DNA from: Olsenella_K sp051878835
Lineage (GTDB): Bacteria > Actinomycetota > Coriobacteriia > Coriobacteriales > Atopobiaceae
Assembly (NCBI GenBank): GCA_051878835.1
Contig: JBJEKW010000091.1
Span: 1-64,000, forward strand
Direction of reading: 5' to 3'
Length of the DNA stretch: 64,000 bases
How positions within the stretch are numbered: the stretch's first letter is position 1; every line of letters begins with the position of its first letter. The notes beneath the pieces are model-generated. The model searched no databases. It was not told the DNA's origin and was given only the letters and a program-made list of their open reading frames with translations. The position numbers and the translations under genes were made by a program. Below are positions 51,389 through 60,972 of this stretch, one piece after another.

Positions 51389-53827
51389 ATGGGCGTGGAG
51401 TTTCGCGAGGTTACTCGTGGCAATGGCAAGGTATTCATCCATCTGCTGTGCGATGCGGACGTGGAGCTGCAGACGCTCCAAGCCGTCTCGCATAGTCCTG
51501 AGGGAAAGCCCATTCCAGCACGCGTGATTCCTGCTCCGGATGGTGTATCGGGCAAGGTGCTGGTCGTGCCCGTGACGGCGTGTGACCAGACGGTTGAGGT
51601 CCGTTCTGTCGCAAAGGCCGGGTCTGTTGCCACTTTAAGCCAGGTGACGATATCCGCGGAGGCGGCACGTCGCCAGTCCCAGAAGAACACGCTGCTGCGA
51701 AACAAGGTGGCCCTCGCCATCAGGAACTGCGACGAGGGCGTGCGGTGGGGGACCGACTGGATCTCCTTTCGGGTGCTGCGCTGCATCGACCATGGCGACG
51801 AGGACATCCTGCATATAGAGCTGACCATGCAGGGCGAGGGGGTGGCTCTGGGGAAGGTCCCCTACGAGTTTCGCATCCAAGATGGCAACGGGAACTCACT
51901 GTTGCTGGGGGGCCTGACGGTGCTGGGGGAATCCACAAAGGAGGACTACAACTTCAGCGGCTGGTACCATCGCCAGATTCTGCTGTCAGGTAGGATTTCT
52001 CGCTCTGTGCGCTCTGCCACCGCGTGGCTGCAGACGGATTCAAGCCTTTTGGGCGAACAGGTGGAGTTCTGGGACGCCAAGGCGTTCGAAGACATGCGCC
52101 GCAAGTGGTTTTATGACAGTCTCTCGGCCGATCGTGACCCCATCTACGACGAGTGGTACCGGACCCGCCACCAGGCGAAGCCCTGGGAGCTGGAGGCCCA
52201 GCGCCATGCCACCTTTGCAAGCAGCCCGGTCTTCTCGATAGTCGTTCCTTTGTACCAGACGCCGCTGCCGTTCTTCCACGACATGGTTTCGTCCGTCGTG
52301 AACCAGACCTGGCCCGACTGGGAGCTGATTCTGGTGAACGCGTCGCCGGACGACGCTGCCCTGGCTGAGGCTGCGGATACTTACGCCCAGAAGGATTCCC
52401 GCGTAAGGGTCATTTCTCTGGAGCAGAACAAGGGCATCGTAGGCAACACCAACAAGGGCATAGCGGCCGCGCAAGGTGACTTTGTGGCCTTCCTGGATCA
52501 TGACGACGTGCTGGAGCCTGACGTCCTGTACTGGTATGCGAAGGCTGTAAACGACTACCCGACGACCGACCTGCTGTACTGCGATGAGGACAAGCTGCGT
52601 GACGGCCACTACGAGCAGGCCTTCTTTAAGCCCGACTGGAGCCCTGACCTCCTGAGGTCGCAGAACTACGTGACTCACCTGTTGACGATTCGCCGTACGC
52701 TGCTGGCGGAGGTTGGGCCTTTGGACTCCGAGTTCGAGGGTGCCCAGGACCACGATCTGACGCTGCGCGCCAGCGAGAAGGCCCGCAACATCTACCACCT
52801 GCGTCGCATTGGGTATCACTGGCGCATCAGCCAGATGTCCACGGCTGCATCCAGCGACGCGAAGGACTACGCCAGCGGCGCCGGCTGCCGCGCGGTCCAG
52901 GCCCAGCTGGACCGCCTGGGCATTCGGGCACAGGCCTTCGAGGACCCCAGGATTCCCGGCGTCTACCACGAGCGGTTTGACCTTGCTACCAAGCCGCTGG
53001 TTTCTATCGTCATTCCAAACAAGGATGCGGCTGGCCTGCTGGACGCCTGTGTCAGGTCGATTCTGCAGCTGAGCACCTACACGCATTACGAGATTGTGGT
53101 CGTGGAGAACAACAGCACCCAGCAGCGGACGTTTGACCTGTACAAGGAGCTGGAGGCCCTGGATGCCAGGGTCCGCGTGGTCACGTACGTGCCCGATGAC
53201 CCCGGGTTCAACTACGCCAAGATAATGAACTACGGCATCGGCCAGAGCCACGGCGACGTCGTGCTGATGCTGAACAACGACATGAAGATCATCACGTCCG
53301 ATTGGCTGCAGCTGCTGCTGGGGCATGTGCAGGAGAAGCGCGTCGGCTGCGTGGGCGCAAAGCTGCTGTATGCTGACGGGACCATCCAGCATGCGGGAGT
53401 CATCGTGCATAGGGGAGGACCCAGCCACACCGGGCTGTTCCTGCCGCACGATTCCGACAACTACTTCCATGCCGCCCAGACGACCAGGAACTTCCTGGGC
53501 GTCACAGGTGCCTGCCTCATGGTCAGAAGAGAGGTCTTTGACCAGATGGGCGGTCTCGACGAGTCCTATGTTGTCGACTTCAACGACGTGGACTTCTGCC
53601 TGAGGGTGCGCGATGCAGGCTACTGGAACGTATATGAGCCACTGTGTCAGATAAACCACTTCGAGTCAGTCTCGCGCGGAAAGAACGATACACCAATAAA
53701 GAAGGTTCGCTTCAAGCGCGAGGGTGCAAAGGTCGCCACGGGGCACCCCGGACTCTATGAGATTACGGACCCCTTTATGAGCCCCAACATGTGGCCTATC
53801 AATCCATACTGGCATCTGGACGTGTAA
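51389..53827 (+). CDS. double-domain family 2 glycosyltransferase
   Basis: 812 residues. An N-terminal beta-rich domain (1-220, unknown, perhaps Ig- or carbohydrate-binding-like) precedes two GT-A domains. The first starts at about 280 (FSIVVPLYQTPLPFFHDMV) with FLDHDD; the second starts about 535 (LVSIVIPNKDAAGLLDACV) with LMLNND. Architecture matches rhamnan/O-antigen-type bifunctional glycosyltransferases that add alternating sugars. SD GGGGGCAGGA precedes the ATG at 51389. The next gene starts almost at once; the pair is an operon. Confidence 0.9.
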   Translation: MGVEFREVTRGNGKVFIHLLCDADVELQTLQAVSHSPEGKPIPARVIPAPDGVSGKVLVVPVTACDQTVEVRSVAKAGSVATLSQVTISAEAARRQSQKNTLLRNKVALAIRNCDEGVRWGTDWISFRVLRCIDHGDEDILHIELTMQGEGVALGKVPYEFRIQDGNGNSLLLGGLTVLGESTKEDYNFSGWYHRQILLSGRISRSVRSATAWLQTDSSLLGEQVEFWDAKAFEDMRRKWFYDSLSADRDPIYDEWYRTRHQAKPWELEAQRHATFASSPVFSIVVPLYQTPLPFFHDMVSSVVNQTWPDWELILVNASPDDAALAEAADTYAQKDSRVRVISLEQNKGIVGNTNKGIAAAQGDFVAFLDHDDVLEPDVLYWYAKAVNDYPTTDLLYCDEDKLRDGHYEQAFFKPDWSPDLLRSQNYVTHLLTIRRTLLAEVGPLDSEFEGAQDHDLTLRASEKARNIYHLRRIGYHWRISQMSTAASSDAKDYASGAGCRAVQAQLDRLGIRAQAFEDPRIPGVYHERFDLATKPLVSIVIPNKDAAGLLDACVRSILQLSTYTHYEIVVVENNSTQQRTFDLYKELEALDARVRVVTYVPDDPGFNYAKIMNYGIGQSHGDVVLMLNNDMKIITSDWLQLLLGHVQEKRVGCVGAKLLYADGTIQHAGVIVHRGGPSHTGLFLPHDSDNYFHAAQTTRNFLGVTGACLMVRREVFDQMGGLDESYVVDFNDVDFCLRVRDAGYWNVYEPLCQINHFESVSRGKNDTPIKKVRFKREGAKVATGHPGLYEITDPFMSPNMWPINPYWHLDV

Positions 53828-53847
53828 CGCAAAGGGGTGTTGACCTG

Positions 53848-56292
53848 GTGGTAGTCATAACGGGCGTGTGCAGGGCCGACAACGGCTGTGGGTACGTGGG
53901 GTTTACTACGGGCGCGTCGCTTGACCAGCCTGAGGTGAGGGTTAGCCTGACGGATGGTTCAAAGGTGGATCTGCCATTTTGTCTGGTGGAGCTGGACCTT
54001 CCCAGTTCGCGTGCGGCACTGCTGCCGCCAGACACGACGGACCGTGCGTGGGCGGTGCAGTTTCCCCTGATGCAGCGGGCCGTGACGGTTACCGTCGGTG
54101 ACGCTGAGGAGCATCAGTCGCTGTCCTTCAGTTCCATGGAGAGCAAGGTCCGCTCGCGACTGCTGAGCCATCGCAATCCCGCGTTGGCTGATGCACTGCG
54201 CCATTCCGAGGATACCTGCTGGACGGGGAGGACGCGACTGCTGCTGAGCGGGGTTTGGCCGGCTGACGATGGCGTGATCCTGCGTTGGCAGGCCATCTAT
54301 GCCTCAAGAAATGGGGGTGCTGTGCCCCAGCTGACTGCCATGGATACCATGGGAAACGGCTGCCAGCTTTCTCCCATCGTGATGGAGGACCATGTGGTTC
54401 CCTCCGAGCGAGACGAGCTTCTGAGCGAGCGCATCGTGACCTTCTCGTGCAAGGTGGCGGAAGAGCCGCGTGACCTCGTGTTTGTTACCAGGTTGGACGG
54501 GGTGCGGCAGTCGGAGGGCTTTGCTACCCTGGCGGGCGGGCACATGATTGGCCTGCTGAATGAGAGCAGGGGCAGGATTGCGGGCGCTGTGGGTGACCCT
54601 GCGTACGAGCACTGGCTGGACTGCCACAGGTCCTCCTGGAGGGACTTGCATCTGCAAAGAAGCGCCTCTGCGGAGGTGCTGGCAAAGCTGCCGTCCATGA
54701 CGGTGCTGCTGTACGTTCGCGAGGAGGCGTTTCGGAAGAACCTCGCTCAGGTGGTTAGCGTAGTGAAGAGCATACAGGCGCAGACCATGCCTGCTGTGCA
54801 GAAGCTGATCGTGGGGCCTGAGGAGGCCCTAGATTCTCTGGAGCACGAGTTGCCATCTACCGATGGCCTGACTTTGGAGAGGTCAAAGGATGGTGAGAAA
54901 GCCAGTATCGGTGCGGCCATCGAGTCGGCTAGGGGCTCATACACGCTTCTTTGCAGGTGCGACGCAAGCTTGGAGCCAGATGCCTGCTGGCGCTTTGCGG
55001 AGGCGATTGCGGGCTCTGCCGCAGAATCTGCGCAGGGGAAGACGCCCGCCTTGCTCTATGCCGACTCCGACCAGTTCCTGGACGGACACTTCTGCAACCC
55101 CTCGTTCAAGACCTTCCCGAACCTGGGGAAGCTGCGCTCCATGGATTACTTTGGGCCCGTCGTTGCCGTGAAGAAGGGAGTGCCTTCGCTGGTGAGCTGG
55201 CCTTCTGCAGATGTGGGTGCGCTGCTGTATGACCTGGAGCTTCGAGTGATGGAGCGAGCACTTCCCGTGACGCATGTGCCTAGGGTCTTGAGCCATGAGC
55301 TTTCTCGTCGCGAGGACCAGGTGTGGACGCAGCATAGGTGTGCGCTCGAGCAGCATCTGGAGCGCTCTAAGGCTGTGGCCTCCGTTGAGGAGGGGCCGAT
55401 GCCCGGGACGTTCCGCATTCACTACGCACTGAGCGAGCCGCTACCCCTCGTTAGCGTCATTATCCCAAACAAGGACCACGCCGATCTGCTATCGAAGTGC
55501 GTCGGCTCTATTCTGGACCGGACGACCTATGCGAACTACGAAATCGTCATTGTCGAGAACAACAGTACCGAGGATGCTACGTTTCAGCTGTATCAGCAGC
55601 TGCAGGGGCAATCCCCTCGTGTAAAGGTGGTACGCTGGGAGCCCCAAGGAAAGCCTGAGAATGGCTTCAACTATTCGGCCATCGTGAATGCGGGTGCGCG
55701 CACGGCTGGCGGGAGCCTTTTGCTCTTCCTGAACAATGATACCGAAGTTATTGCACCCGAATGGATGGACGAGCTGGTGGGATGCTTCAGCCGGCCGGAA
55801 GTGGGTGTGGCAGGAGCAAAGCTGCTGTACCAAGACGGGCTCATCCAGCATGCGGGAATGACGGTAAATCCCAACTGCGACAACGCCCATTTCAATCAGA
55901 ACCTTTCTGCTCATGCTTGGGGTTTTGAATGCTCCGCTGCCCTTCCTAGCGATGTGAACATGGTGACCGGTGCCTGCCAGATGACCAGAAAGGACGTGTT
56001 TGAGCAGCTGGGCGGGTACGACGAACGGCTGGCTGTCGGATTCAACGACGGTGACTTCTGCCTGCGCGCCAGGGAGGCAGGGTATGCGGTGGCGTTCACG
56101 CCATATGCGCTGTTGTATCACCGGGAGTTCTCGTCGCGCGGGCGCGAGGCGTTGGACATCCGCTTAAAGAGCCGCTTGCTTCAGGAGAAGGCATACGTGA
56201 TAGCTGCGCACCCTGATTTCTATGCGAAGGGTGACGATACGATTAACGCGAACCTGGACCACTTCTCGAACTACTTCTCGTTGAGATGGTAG
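53848..56292 (+). CDS. family 2 glycosyltransferase with degenerate first domain
   Basis: About 814 residues. Same layout as its neighbour: beta-rich N-terminus, then two GT-A modules. The first (about 284-530) lacks a DxD (CRCDA replaces FLDHDD) and is probably inactive. The second (from 531, LVSVIIPNKDHADLLSK) is complete with FLNNDTEV and LGGYDERLAVGFNDGDFCL. GTG 53848 is chosen because AAAGGGG precedes it; an earlier GTG at 53791 overlaps the previous gene by 37 bases and has no SD. Likely partner of the upstream enzyme in wall-polysaccharide extension. A terminator follows. Confidence 0.88.
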   Translation: MVVITGVCRADNGCGYVGFTTGASLDQPEVRVSLTDGSKVDLPFCLVELDLPSSRAALLPPDTTDRAWAVQFPLMQRAVTVTVGDAEEHQSLSFSSMESKVRSRLLSHRNPALADALRHSEDTCWTGRTRLLLSGVWPADDGVILRWQAIYASRNGGAVPQLTAMDTMGNGCQLSPIVMEDHVVPSERDELLSERIVTFSCKVAEEPRDLVFVTRLDGVRQSEGFATLAGGHMIGLLNESRGRIAGAVGDPAYEHWLDCHRSSWRDLHLQRSASAEVLAKLPSMTVLLYVREEAFRKNLAQVVSVVKSIQAQTMPAVQKLIVGPEEALDSLEHELPSTDGLTLERSKDGEKASIGAAIESARGSYTLLCRCDASLEPDACWRFAEAIAGSAAESAQGKTPALLYADSDQFLDGHFCNPSFKTFPNLGKLRSMDYFGPVVAVKKGVPSLVSWPSADVGALLYDLELRVMERALPVTHVPRVLSHELSRREDQVWTQHRCALEQHLERSKAVASVEEGPMPGTFRIHYALSEPLPLVSVIIPNKDHADLLSKCVGSILDRTTYANYEIVIVENNSTEDATFQLYQQLQGQSPRVKVVRWEPQGKPENGFNYSAIVNAGARTAGGSLLLFLNNDTEVIAPEWMDELVGCFSRPEVGVAGAKLLYQDGLIQHAGMTVNPNCDNAHFNQNLSAHAWGFECSAALPSDVNMVTGACQMTRKDVFEQLGGYDERLAVGFNDGDFCLRAREAGYAVAFTPYALLYHREFSSRGREALDIRLKSRLLQEKAYVIAAHPDFYAKGDDTINANLDHFSNYFSLRW

Positions 56293-56414
56293 CGAGGGTT
56301 CAAAAGGGCGAAGCTCAAGCAACCTGAAAAAGTGGACAGCCCGCCAGGGAATGAGGCCGGTGGCTAAGATATGGTCAGCGGGGCGTCGTATAGCGGACAG
56401 GTCGTCGCAATAAA

Positions 56415-56448
56415 CAGCCGGGCCGATGGGGGTCCATCGGCTCGGCTG
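56415..56448. terminator. terminator between convergent glycosyltransferase and C39-like genes
   Basis: 15-bp stem (56415-56429 against 56434-56448, one wobble) with a 4-base loop. Confidence 0.7.
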
Positions 56449-56493
56449 TGCTGCTGTGATTCTAGCCAAAGGCGTTAGTCGTTTTTCAAATCC

Positions 56494-58221
56494 TCAGTTG
56501 CTGGAGCTGCTGCTCTTCTTGCTCGAGGAACTTGTGCTGGAGGTACCTGACGTTCCGGTGGAGCTGCTGGTAGAGGCGCCGGTGCTGGACTTGCTCGAGT
56601 TGCTGGAGGAAGTCGAGCTTCCGCTGTTCGAGCTGCTCCCGCTGGTAGAGCTGTCGGTGCTTGTGCCCGAAGTCCCGCTGGTCGTGCTGGTGCCGCTGTC
56701 GGATGTGGAGCTGTCGCTGCTCGTCCCCGTGGTGGAGTCGCTGGTCCCCGTTGAGCTGCTGCTGGACGAGCTACCGTCAGAGGAGCTGGCGGTGGTGTCG
56801 GGTGAGCTCTCGCTGCTGGTGGATGCCGTCAGCGAGATCATCGTCTCGGCGGACGTGGCCACGGTGCCGGCACCCCATGTGTGGCTGGACGCGTCGGTGT
56901 CCGTGGGGTCGTACACCGTCACGGAGCCGTCGTTGTTCGAGCCGATGACCAGCACCCAGTGCTCGTCGTCGGTCAGCGTCTGCGCTTTCACCTTCACGGC
57001 CACGAACGCACCCTTCGAAAGAGCGCTCGTGAGCTCCTTCGACACGGTGGACTCAGAGCTGGTGGAGCTGTCCGACGAGCTGCTGCTGGAGCTGCTGGAG
57101 CTGGTGGACAGCTGCGTGGCGTCGAGTCCCAGCGAGTTTGCGGCGCTGATGAACGTCTGCACCTCGGTGCTGCTGCTGGAAGTGCTGGACTTCGAGCTGG
57201 TGCTGCTGGTGCTACTGGACGACGAGCTCGAGCTGCTGGAGCTGTTGTCCGAGCTGTCGCTGGAACTGGACGTGCTGGCGCTGTTCAGCGCCTTTGCGGC
57301 GCCGGCGGGCGTCTGGTCGGTCTTTCCGGTCAGGCCCATGTAGGCCATGGACAGCGACGTGGGCTCGGAACCCGTGACGCCGATGCAGCCGTCCCCGTAG
57401 GTGACGTAGCCCCACGCGGTGTTCCAGTCGTACAGCAGGGGAGGATTGCCCACGCTGACCGAGTCGTTGTACGAGCTCGAGGTCTTCTGCGCGCTGGGAT
57501 AGCCTGCGACGAAGTCGATGGCGTCAGGCTCGTCCAGCGCCAGCTGCAGCAGACGGTCGTCGTCGTACTGGTCGGCGTTGGCGGCTATCTGCGCCAGCTT
57601 CTCGTTGCGGTCCAGCTGGGTCGTGAACTCAGAGACCATGGAGTCCGAGACGCCCGCGGCCACACGGCTGTCCGCCTGGCTCATCTGCTTTGAGGACTCG
57701 GACGTGGTGGTGTTCGACGAGCTGCGCATGCAAGAAGAGATTCCCGCTATGAGCACGACCACCACGAGGGCAATGAGCGCCACCAGCACGATGATGCGCC
57801 CATCAAGCGCCGCCAGGCGCTCGGAGATGCTGCCGCCAGGCACGCGCACGTGGCGCGAATTCAAAGAGTAGCCGGTGTCTGGCATCCTGAGGTTGCGCGA
57901 ACGACGGCGGTCGTTGCCCGGATGCAGACTCTGCTGCCGGCGCTGCTGGTTTCTGGACCCAGACCTCTGGTTGCGGTTGGAGTTGCGGTAGTCATTGCGC
58001 TGCCGGCTGGAAGAGCGTCCGTCATAGCCACGACTGCCGCTCCGGGATGACCCGCTGCGCGAGCTGGAGTACGATCCGTGCCCCTGGTTCCTGGAACTGC
58101 TGCGGTTGTTGCTGCGGGAACCCGAGCCGCCGTAGCGAGAATCTCGGTCGTAGTCGCGGCCATAGCCCGAGGAGCCATAGGAGCGTGATGAGCGCCTGTT
58201 CGAATCGTAGTCGTAAGCCAT
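56494..58221 (-). CDS. membrane-anchored C39-like domain protein, catalytic Cys absent, polyserine inserts
   Basis: 575 residues. A 130-residue Arg/Ser/Gly/Tyr-rich basic tail precedes one membrane helix (142-160). Outside, residues about 258-460 resemble peptidase C39_2: WNTAWGYVTYG, then GSEPTSLSM (285-287) where GCGPTSLAM is expected, HWVLVIGSNNDG with His421, and VYDPTD with Asp438. Ser285 replaces the catalytic Cys. Two polyserine runs (about 318-352 and 372-390) interrupt the domain and a Ser/Thr/Gly-rich tail of about 105 residues ends it. Likely a non-catalytic wall-binding or scaffolding protein. ATG 58221 follows GAGGAGA. Confidence 0.75.
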   Translation of the reverse strand: MAYDYDSNRRSSRSYGSSGYGRDYDRDSRYGGSGSRSNNRSSSRNQGHGSYSSSRSGSSRSGSRGYDGRSSSRQRNDYRNSNRNQRSGSRNQQRRQQSLHPGNDRRRSRNLRMPDTGYSLNSRHVRVPGGSISERLAALDGRIIVLVALIALVVVVLIAGISSCMRSSSNTTTSESSKQMSQADSRVAAGVSDSMVSEFTTQLDRNEKLAQIAANADQYDDDRLLQLALDEPDAIDFVAGYPSAQKTSSSYNDSVSVGNPPLLYDWNTAWGYVTYGDGCIGVTGSEPTSLSMAYMGLTGKTDQTPAGAAKALNSASTSSSSDSSDNSSSSSSSSSSSTSSTSSKSSTSSSSTEVQTFISAANSLGLDATQLSTSSSSSSSSSSDSSTSSESTVSKELTSALSKGAFVAVKVKAQTLTDDEHWVLVIGSNNDGSVTVYDPTDTDASSHTWGAGTVATSAETMISLTASTSSESSPDTTASSSDGSSSSSSSTGTSDSTTGTSSDSSTSDSGTSTTSGTSGTSTDSSTSGSSSNSGSSTSSSNSSKSSTGASTSSSTGTSGTSSTSSSSKKSSSSSN

Positions 58222-58400
58222 GGGGTCTCCTCAGAGCTAGCTGGGCAGCGCATTGTTACGCCCGACATTATGCCACTACATCATATTCCAGCGGCTATTA
58301 GCCAACCGGACGGAAACCCGAAATGGGTGAACAGAGAGCGGAGGGGCGTTCATCCGCACGGTGGACAACTCCACCGCCCCGTGCTCACGCCACACAAGAA

Positions 58401-58432
58401 AAGGGCCGACCCGGAAAACCAGGTCGGCCCTT
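58401..58432 (-). terminator. intrinsic terminator of the penicillin-binding protein gene
   Basis: 11-bp stem AAGGGCCGACC / GGTCGGCCCTT with a 10-base loop; on the minus strand TTTTCTT follows. Confidence 0.8.
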
Positions 58433-58458
58433 CATGCTGTTCCTCTTGCCCTCGGAGG

Positions 58459-60717
58459 CTAGCCGTTCGTTGAGGTGCCTCCCGAGCTGGTGCCGCTTGT
58501 ACCAGTGCCACCGGAGCTGGTGCTCGACGTGGACCCGGACGAAGTCCCACTGGTGCCCGTGCCGCTGGTCCCAGAGGTTCCGCTGTAGCCCGAGGTGCCC
58601 GTCCCGCTGGTGGATCCGGAGCTGGTGCCCGACGTGCTGCCACTGCTGTAGGACTTCGAGCTGGTGCCGCTGGAGTAGCCATAGCCATAGCTGGAACTGC
58701 CCTTGGACGAGCTGGAGCTGCTGCTAGAGCTGGAAGAGCTGCCGTAGCCTGAGTAGCCAGAGCTGCTGGAGCCGGTGCCGTAGTTGCCGCCCGAGAAGCT
58801 CCAGGAGGAGCTGTCCTTGTAGTCGATGGTCTGGTCGGTGGTCGGGAACTCCTGACGTGCCACACCTGCCAGCGCCTGGTTTATGAAGTCGGTCCAGATG
58901 AGGCAGGACGTGGTGGACGGGTGACCGTAGGTGCCGTTCACCATGACCGTGGCCTCCTCCTCGTAGCCGGACCACACGGCGACGGACAGCTGCGGGGTGT
59001 AGCCAACGAACCACAGGTCGCGGTAGTTCTCGGAAGTGCCGGTCTTTCCAGCGACGGGCTGGTCCACGGCCAGGTTCTGCTGGACCACGTTTGCGGTGCC
59101 GTAGGAGTTCTGGACGACGCCCTCGAGCACGTCGGTGGCGGTGGCGGCGACGGCCGGGTCGACAGCCTGCGTGCCCTCGTCCTGGTGCTCGTACACCACG
59201 TTGCCGTTGCGGTCCTCGATCTTTGTGATGGCCACGGTGTCGTTGTGAATGCCGCCGGAAGCCAGCGTAGCGTAGGCCTCGGCCATCTGGATCACGGGGA
59301 CACCCGTGGTGCCCAGGGTGATGGACGCGTAGGCGGGCAGGTCAACGTCGATGCCCATGGCCTTGGCGGTGGACACGATGTTGTCCGCGCCGATGGCCAC
59401 TGCCACCTGTGCCAGGCCGGTGTTGGACGACAGCGCCATTGCCGTGCGCAGCGTGATGGTGCCGTAGCTGTAGTTGTCGAAGTTCTGGACCCTCCACGTG
59501 GACAGGATCTGCTGCGGGGAGTTGCAGTTCAGCAGGATGTCCGGGTTCATGCCCTGCGACAACGCGGCGGTCAGCGTGAAGGTCTTGAAGCTGGAGCCGG
59601 GCTGCCTTGCTGCCTGCGTGGCCATGTTGTACTGGTTCGAACTGTAGTCACGACCACCAACCATGGCCTTGATGTAGCCATTGCTGGGGTCCACGGCCAC
59701 CAGGGCGGACTGAAGCTTCGAGTTTCCGATGGAGTTCAGGCGGTCGGTGACGGCCTTCTCGGCTGCGGCCTGCATGTCGGGGTCGATGGTGGTGTAGACC
59801 TTCAGGCCGCCCTTCAGGATGGTCTCCTGGTCAAAGTCCTGCAGCAACAGGGTCTTCACGTAGTCGGTGAAGTACGGATAGGTGCCCGTGGCGTCCATCA
59901 CGGTGCCCTCGTTCAGGGTCAGCGGCTCGGCCTGGGCCTCGTCGTGCTCCTCCTGGGTGATGTCACCGGCGGTCAGCATGCGGTCCAGGACCGTGTTGCG
60001 ACGAGTGACGGCGGCCTCGGGGTTCACCGTGGGGTCGTAGTAGGTGGGGGACTGGGGCAGGCCGGCCAGAAGCGCTGCCTCCGCCAGGGTGAGGTCCTTC
60101 GCGTCCTTGTTGAAGTAGGTGATGGAGGCTGCCTCGATGCCGTATGCGGAGTGACCGTAGTAGATGGTGTTGAGGTACATCATCAGGATCTGGTCCTTGG
60201 AGTACATCTTTTCCATCTGGATAGCGATGTAGGCCTCGCGGACCTTGCGCTTCAGGGTCTGCTCGAACTGCTCGTTCGACAGGACGGTGTTACGCACCAG
60301 CTGCTGCGTAATGGTGGACGCGCCCTCGGAACCACCGGTGAACTGAACCACGATGGCTCGGGCGATGCCCTGCGGGTCAACGCCGTTGTGCTGGTAGAAG
60401 CGCACGTCCTCGGTGTCCACGGTGCCTTCCAGCACGTAGGGGGACACCTCGTCCTGTGTGACGCTCCTGCGGTTCTGCAGGTAGTACTCGGCTATGGTGT
60501 TGCCGTTGGCGTCGTACACCTCGGTGGGCTCAGCCACCAGGTATGCGTCGGCCGACGTGTAGTCGGGCAGGTTCTGCAGCCACGAGTCCACGAGTGCGCC
60601 AACGGACAGGGCGAGTGCGATCAATAGAAGTGCGATGAAGCCAAGGACGCCGGCGAGACCAAACCCAACAATGTGGGTACGAGAATGCTTGCGGGCCCTT
60701 CGAGTGCGGACGCTCAT
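58459..60717 (-). CDS. class A penicillin-binding protein (transglycosylase/transpeptidase)
   Basis: 752 residues. Polymerises and cross-links peptidoglycan outside the membrane. One N-terminal helix (15-40). GT51 domain with catalytic E103 (TEDVRFYQHNGVD) and STITQQLVRN. Transpeptidase motifs: SxxK S375-K378 (PGSSFK), SxN S430-N432 and KTGT in VAGKTGTSEN near 552. The last 115 residues are Ser/Gly/Thr/Tyr-rich low complexity, as in the neighbouring C39-like protein. ATG 60717 follows AAGGAGGG. Terminator at 58401-58432. Confidence 0.95.
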   Translation of the reverse strand: MSVRTRRARKHSRTHIVGFGLAGVLGFIALLLIALALSVGALVDSWLQNLPDYTSADAYLVAEPTEVYDANGNTIAEYYLQNRRSVTQDEVSPYVLEGTVDTEDVRFYQHNGVDPQGIARAIVVQFTGGSEGASTITQQLVRNTVLSNEQFEQTLKRKVREAYIAIQMEKMYSKDQILMMYLNTIYYGHSAYGIEAASITYFNKDAKDLTLAEAALLAGLPQSPTYYDPTVNPEAAVTRRNTVLDRMLTAGDITQEEHDEAQAEPLTLNEGTVMDATGTYPYFTDYVKTLLLQDFDQETILKGGLKVYTTIDPDMQAAAEKAVTDRLNSIGNSKLQSALVAVDPSNGYIKAMVGGRDYSSNQYNMATQAARQPGSSFKTFTLTAALSQGMNPDILLNCNSPQQILSTWRVQNFDNYSYGTITLRTAMALSSNTGLAQVAVAIGADNIVSTAKAMGIDVDLPAYASITLGTTGVPVIQMAEAYATLASGGIHNDTVAITKIEDRNGNVVYEHQDEGTQAVDPAVAATATDVLEGVVQNSYGTANVVQQNLAVDQPVAGKTGTSENYRDLWFVGYTPQLSVAVWSGYEEEATVMVNGTYGHPSTTSCLIWTDFINQALAGVARQEFPTTDQTIDYKDSSSWSFSGGNYGTGSSSSGYSGYGSSSSSSSSSSSSKGSSSYGYGYSSGTSSKSYSSGSTSGTSSGSTSGTGTSGYSGTSGTSGTGTSGTSSGSTSSTSSGGTGTSGTSSGGTSTNG

Positions 60718-60972
60718 AGTCCCTCCTTAGGTGACAGCCGAAGTCCATTATAGGGTCCGTAGCCAATTTTCCCGGAAACGTTGCCGCCAGGGGTTGGATT
60801 GAGAAGGAACTATGGAGCCTCTTCAGCTGGTGATTAGCCGGGGAACTTTTGAACAGCGCCCACATTCCCTTGGCCGCGAGGCGGTCCGCACCCGCGCGGA
60901 TGGGTTACAGTACAAGGACGTGCGTTCGTTGTGGGCCGCGGGGCCCCAGATATGTATATGGAGGGCAGAGCT

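Noticed and set aside
60721..60972. Possible T-box leader upstream of tyrS
   Set aside because: No AGGGUGG-type T-box sequence or antiterminator pairing seen.
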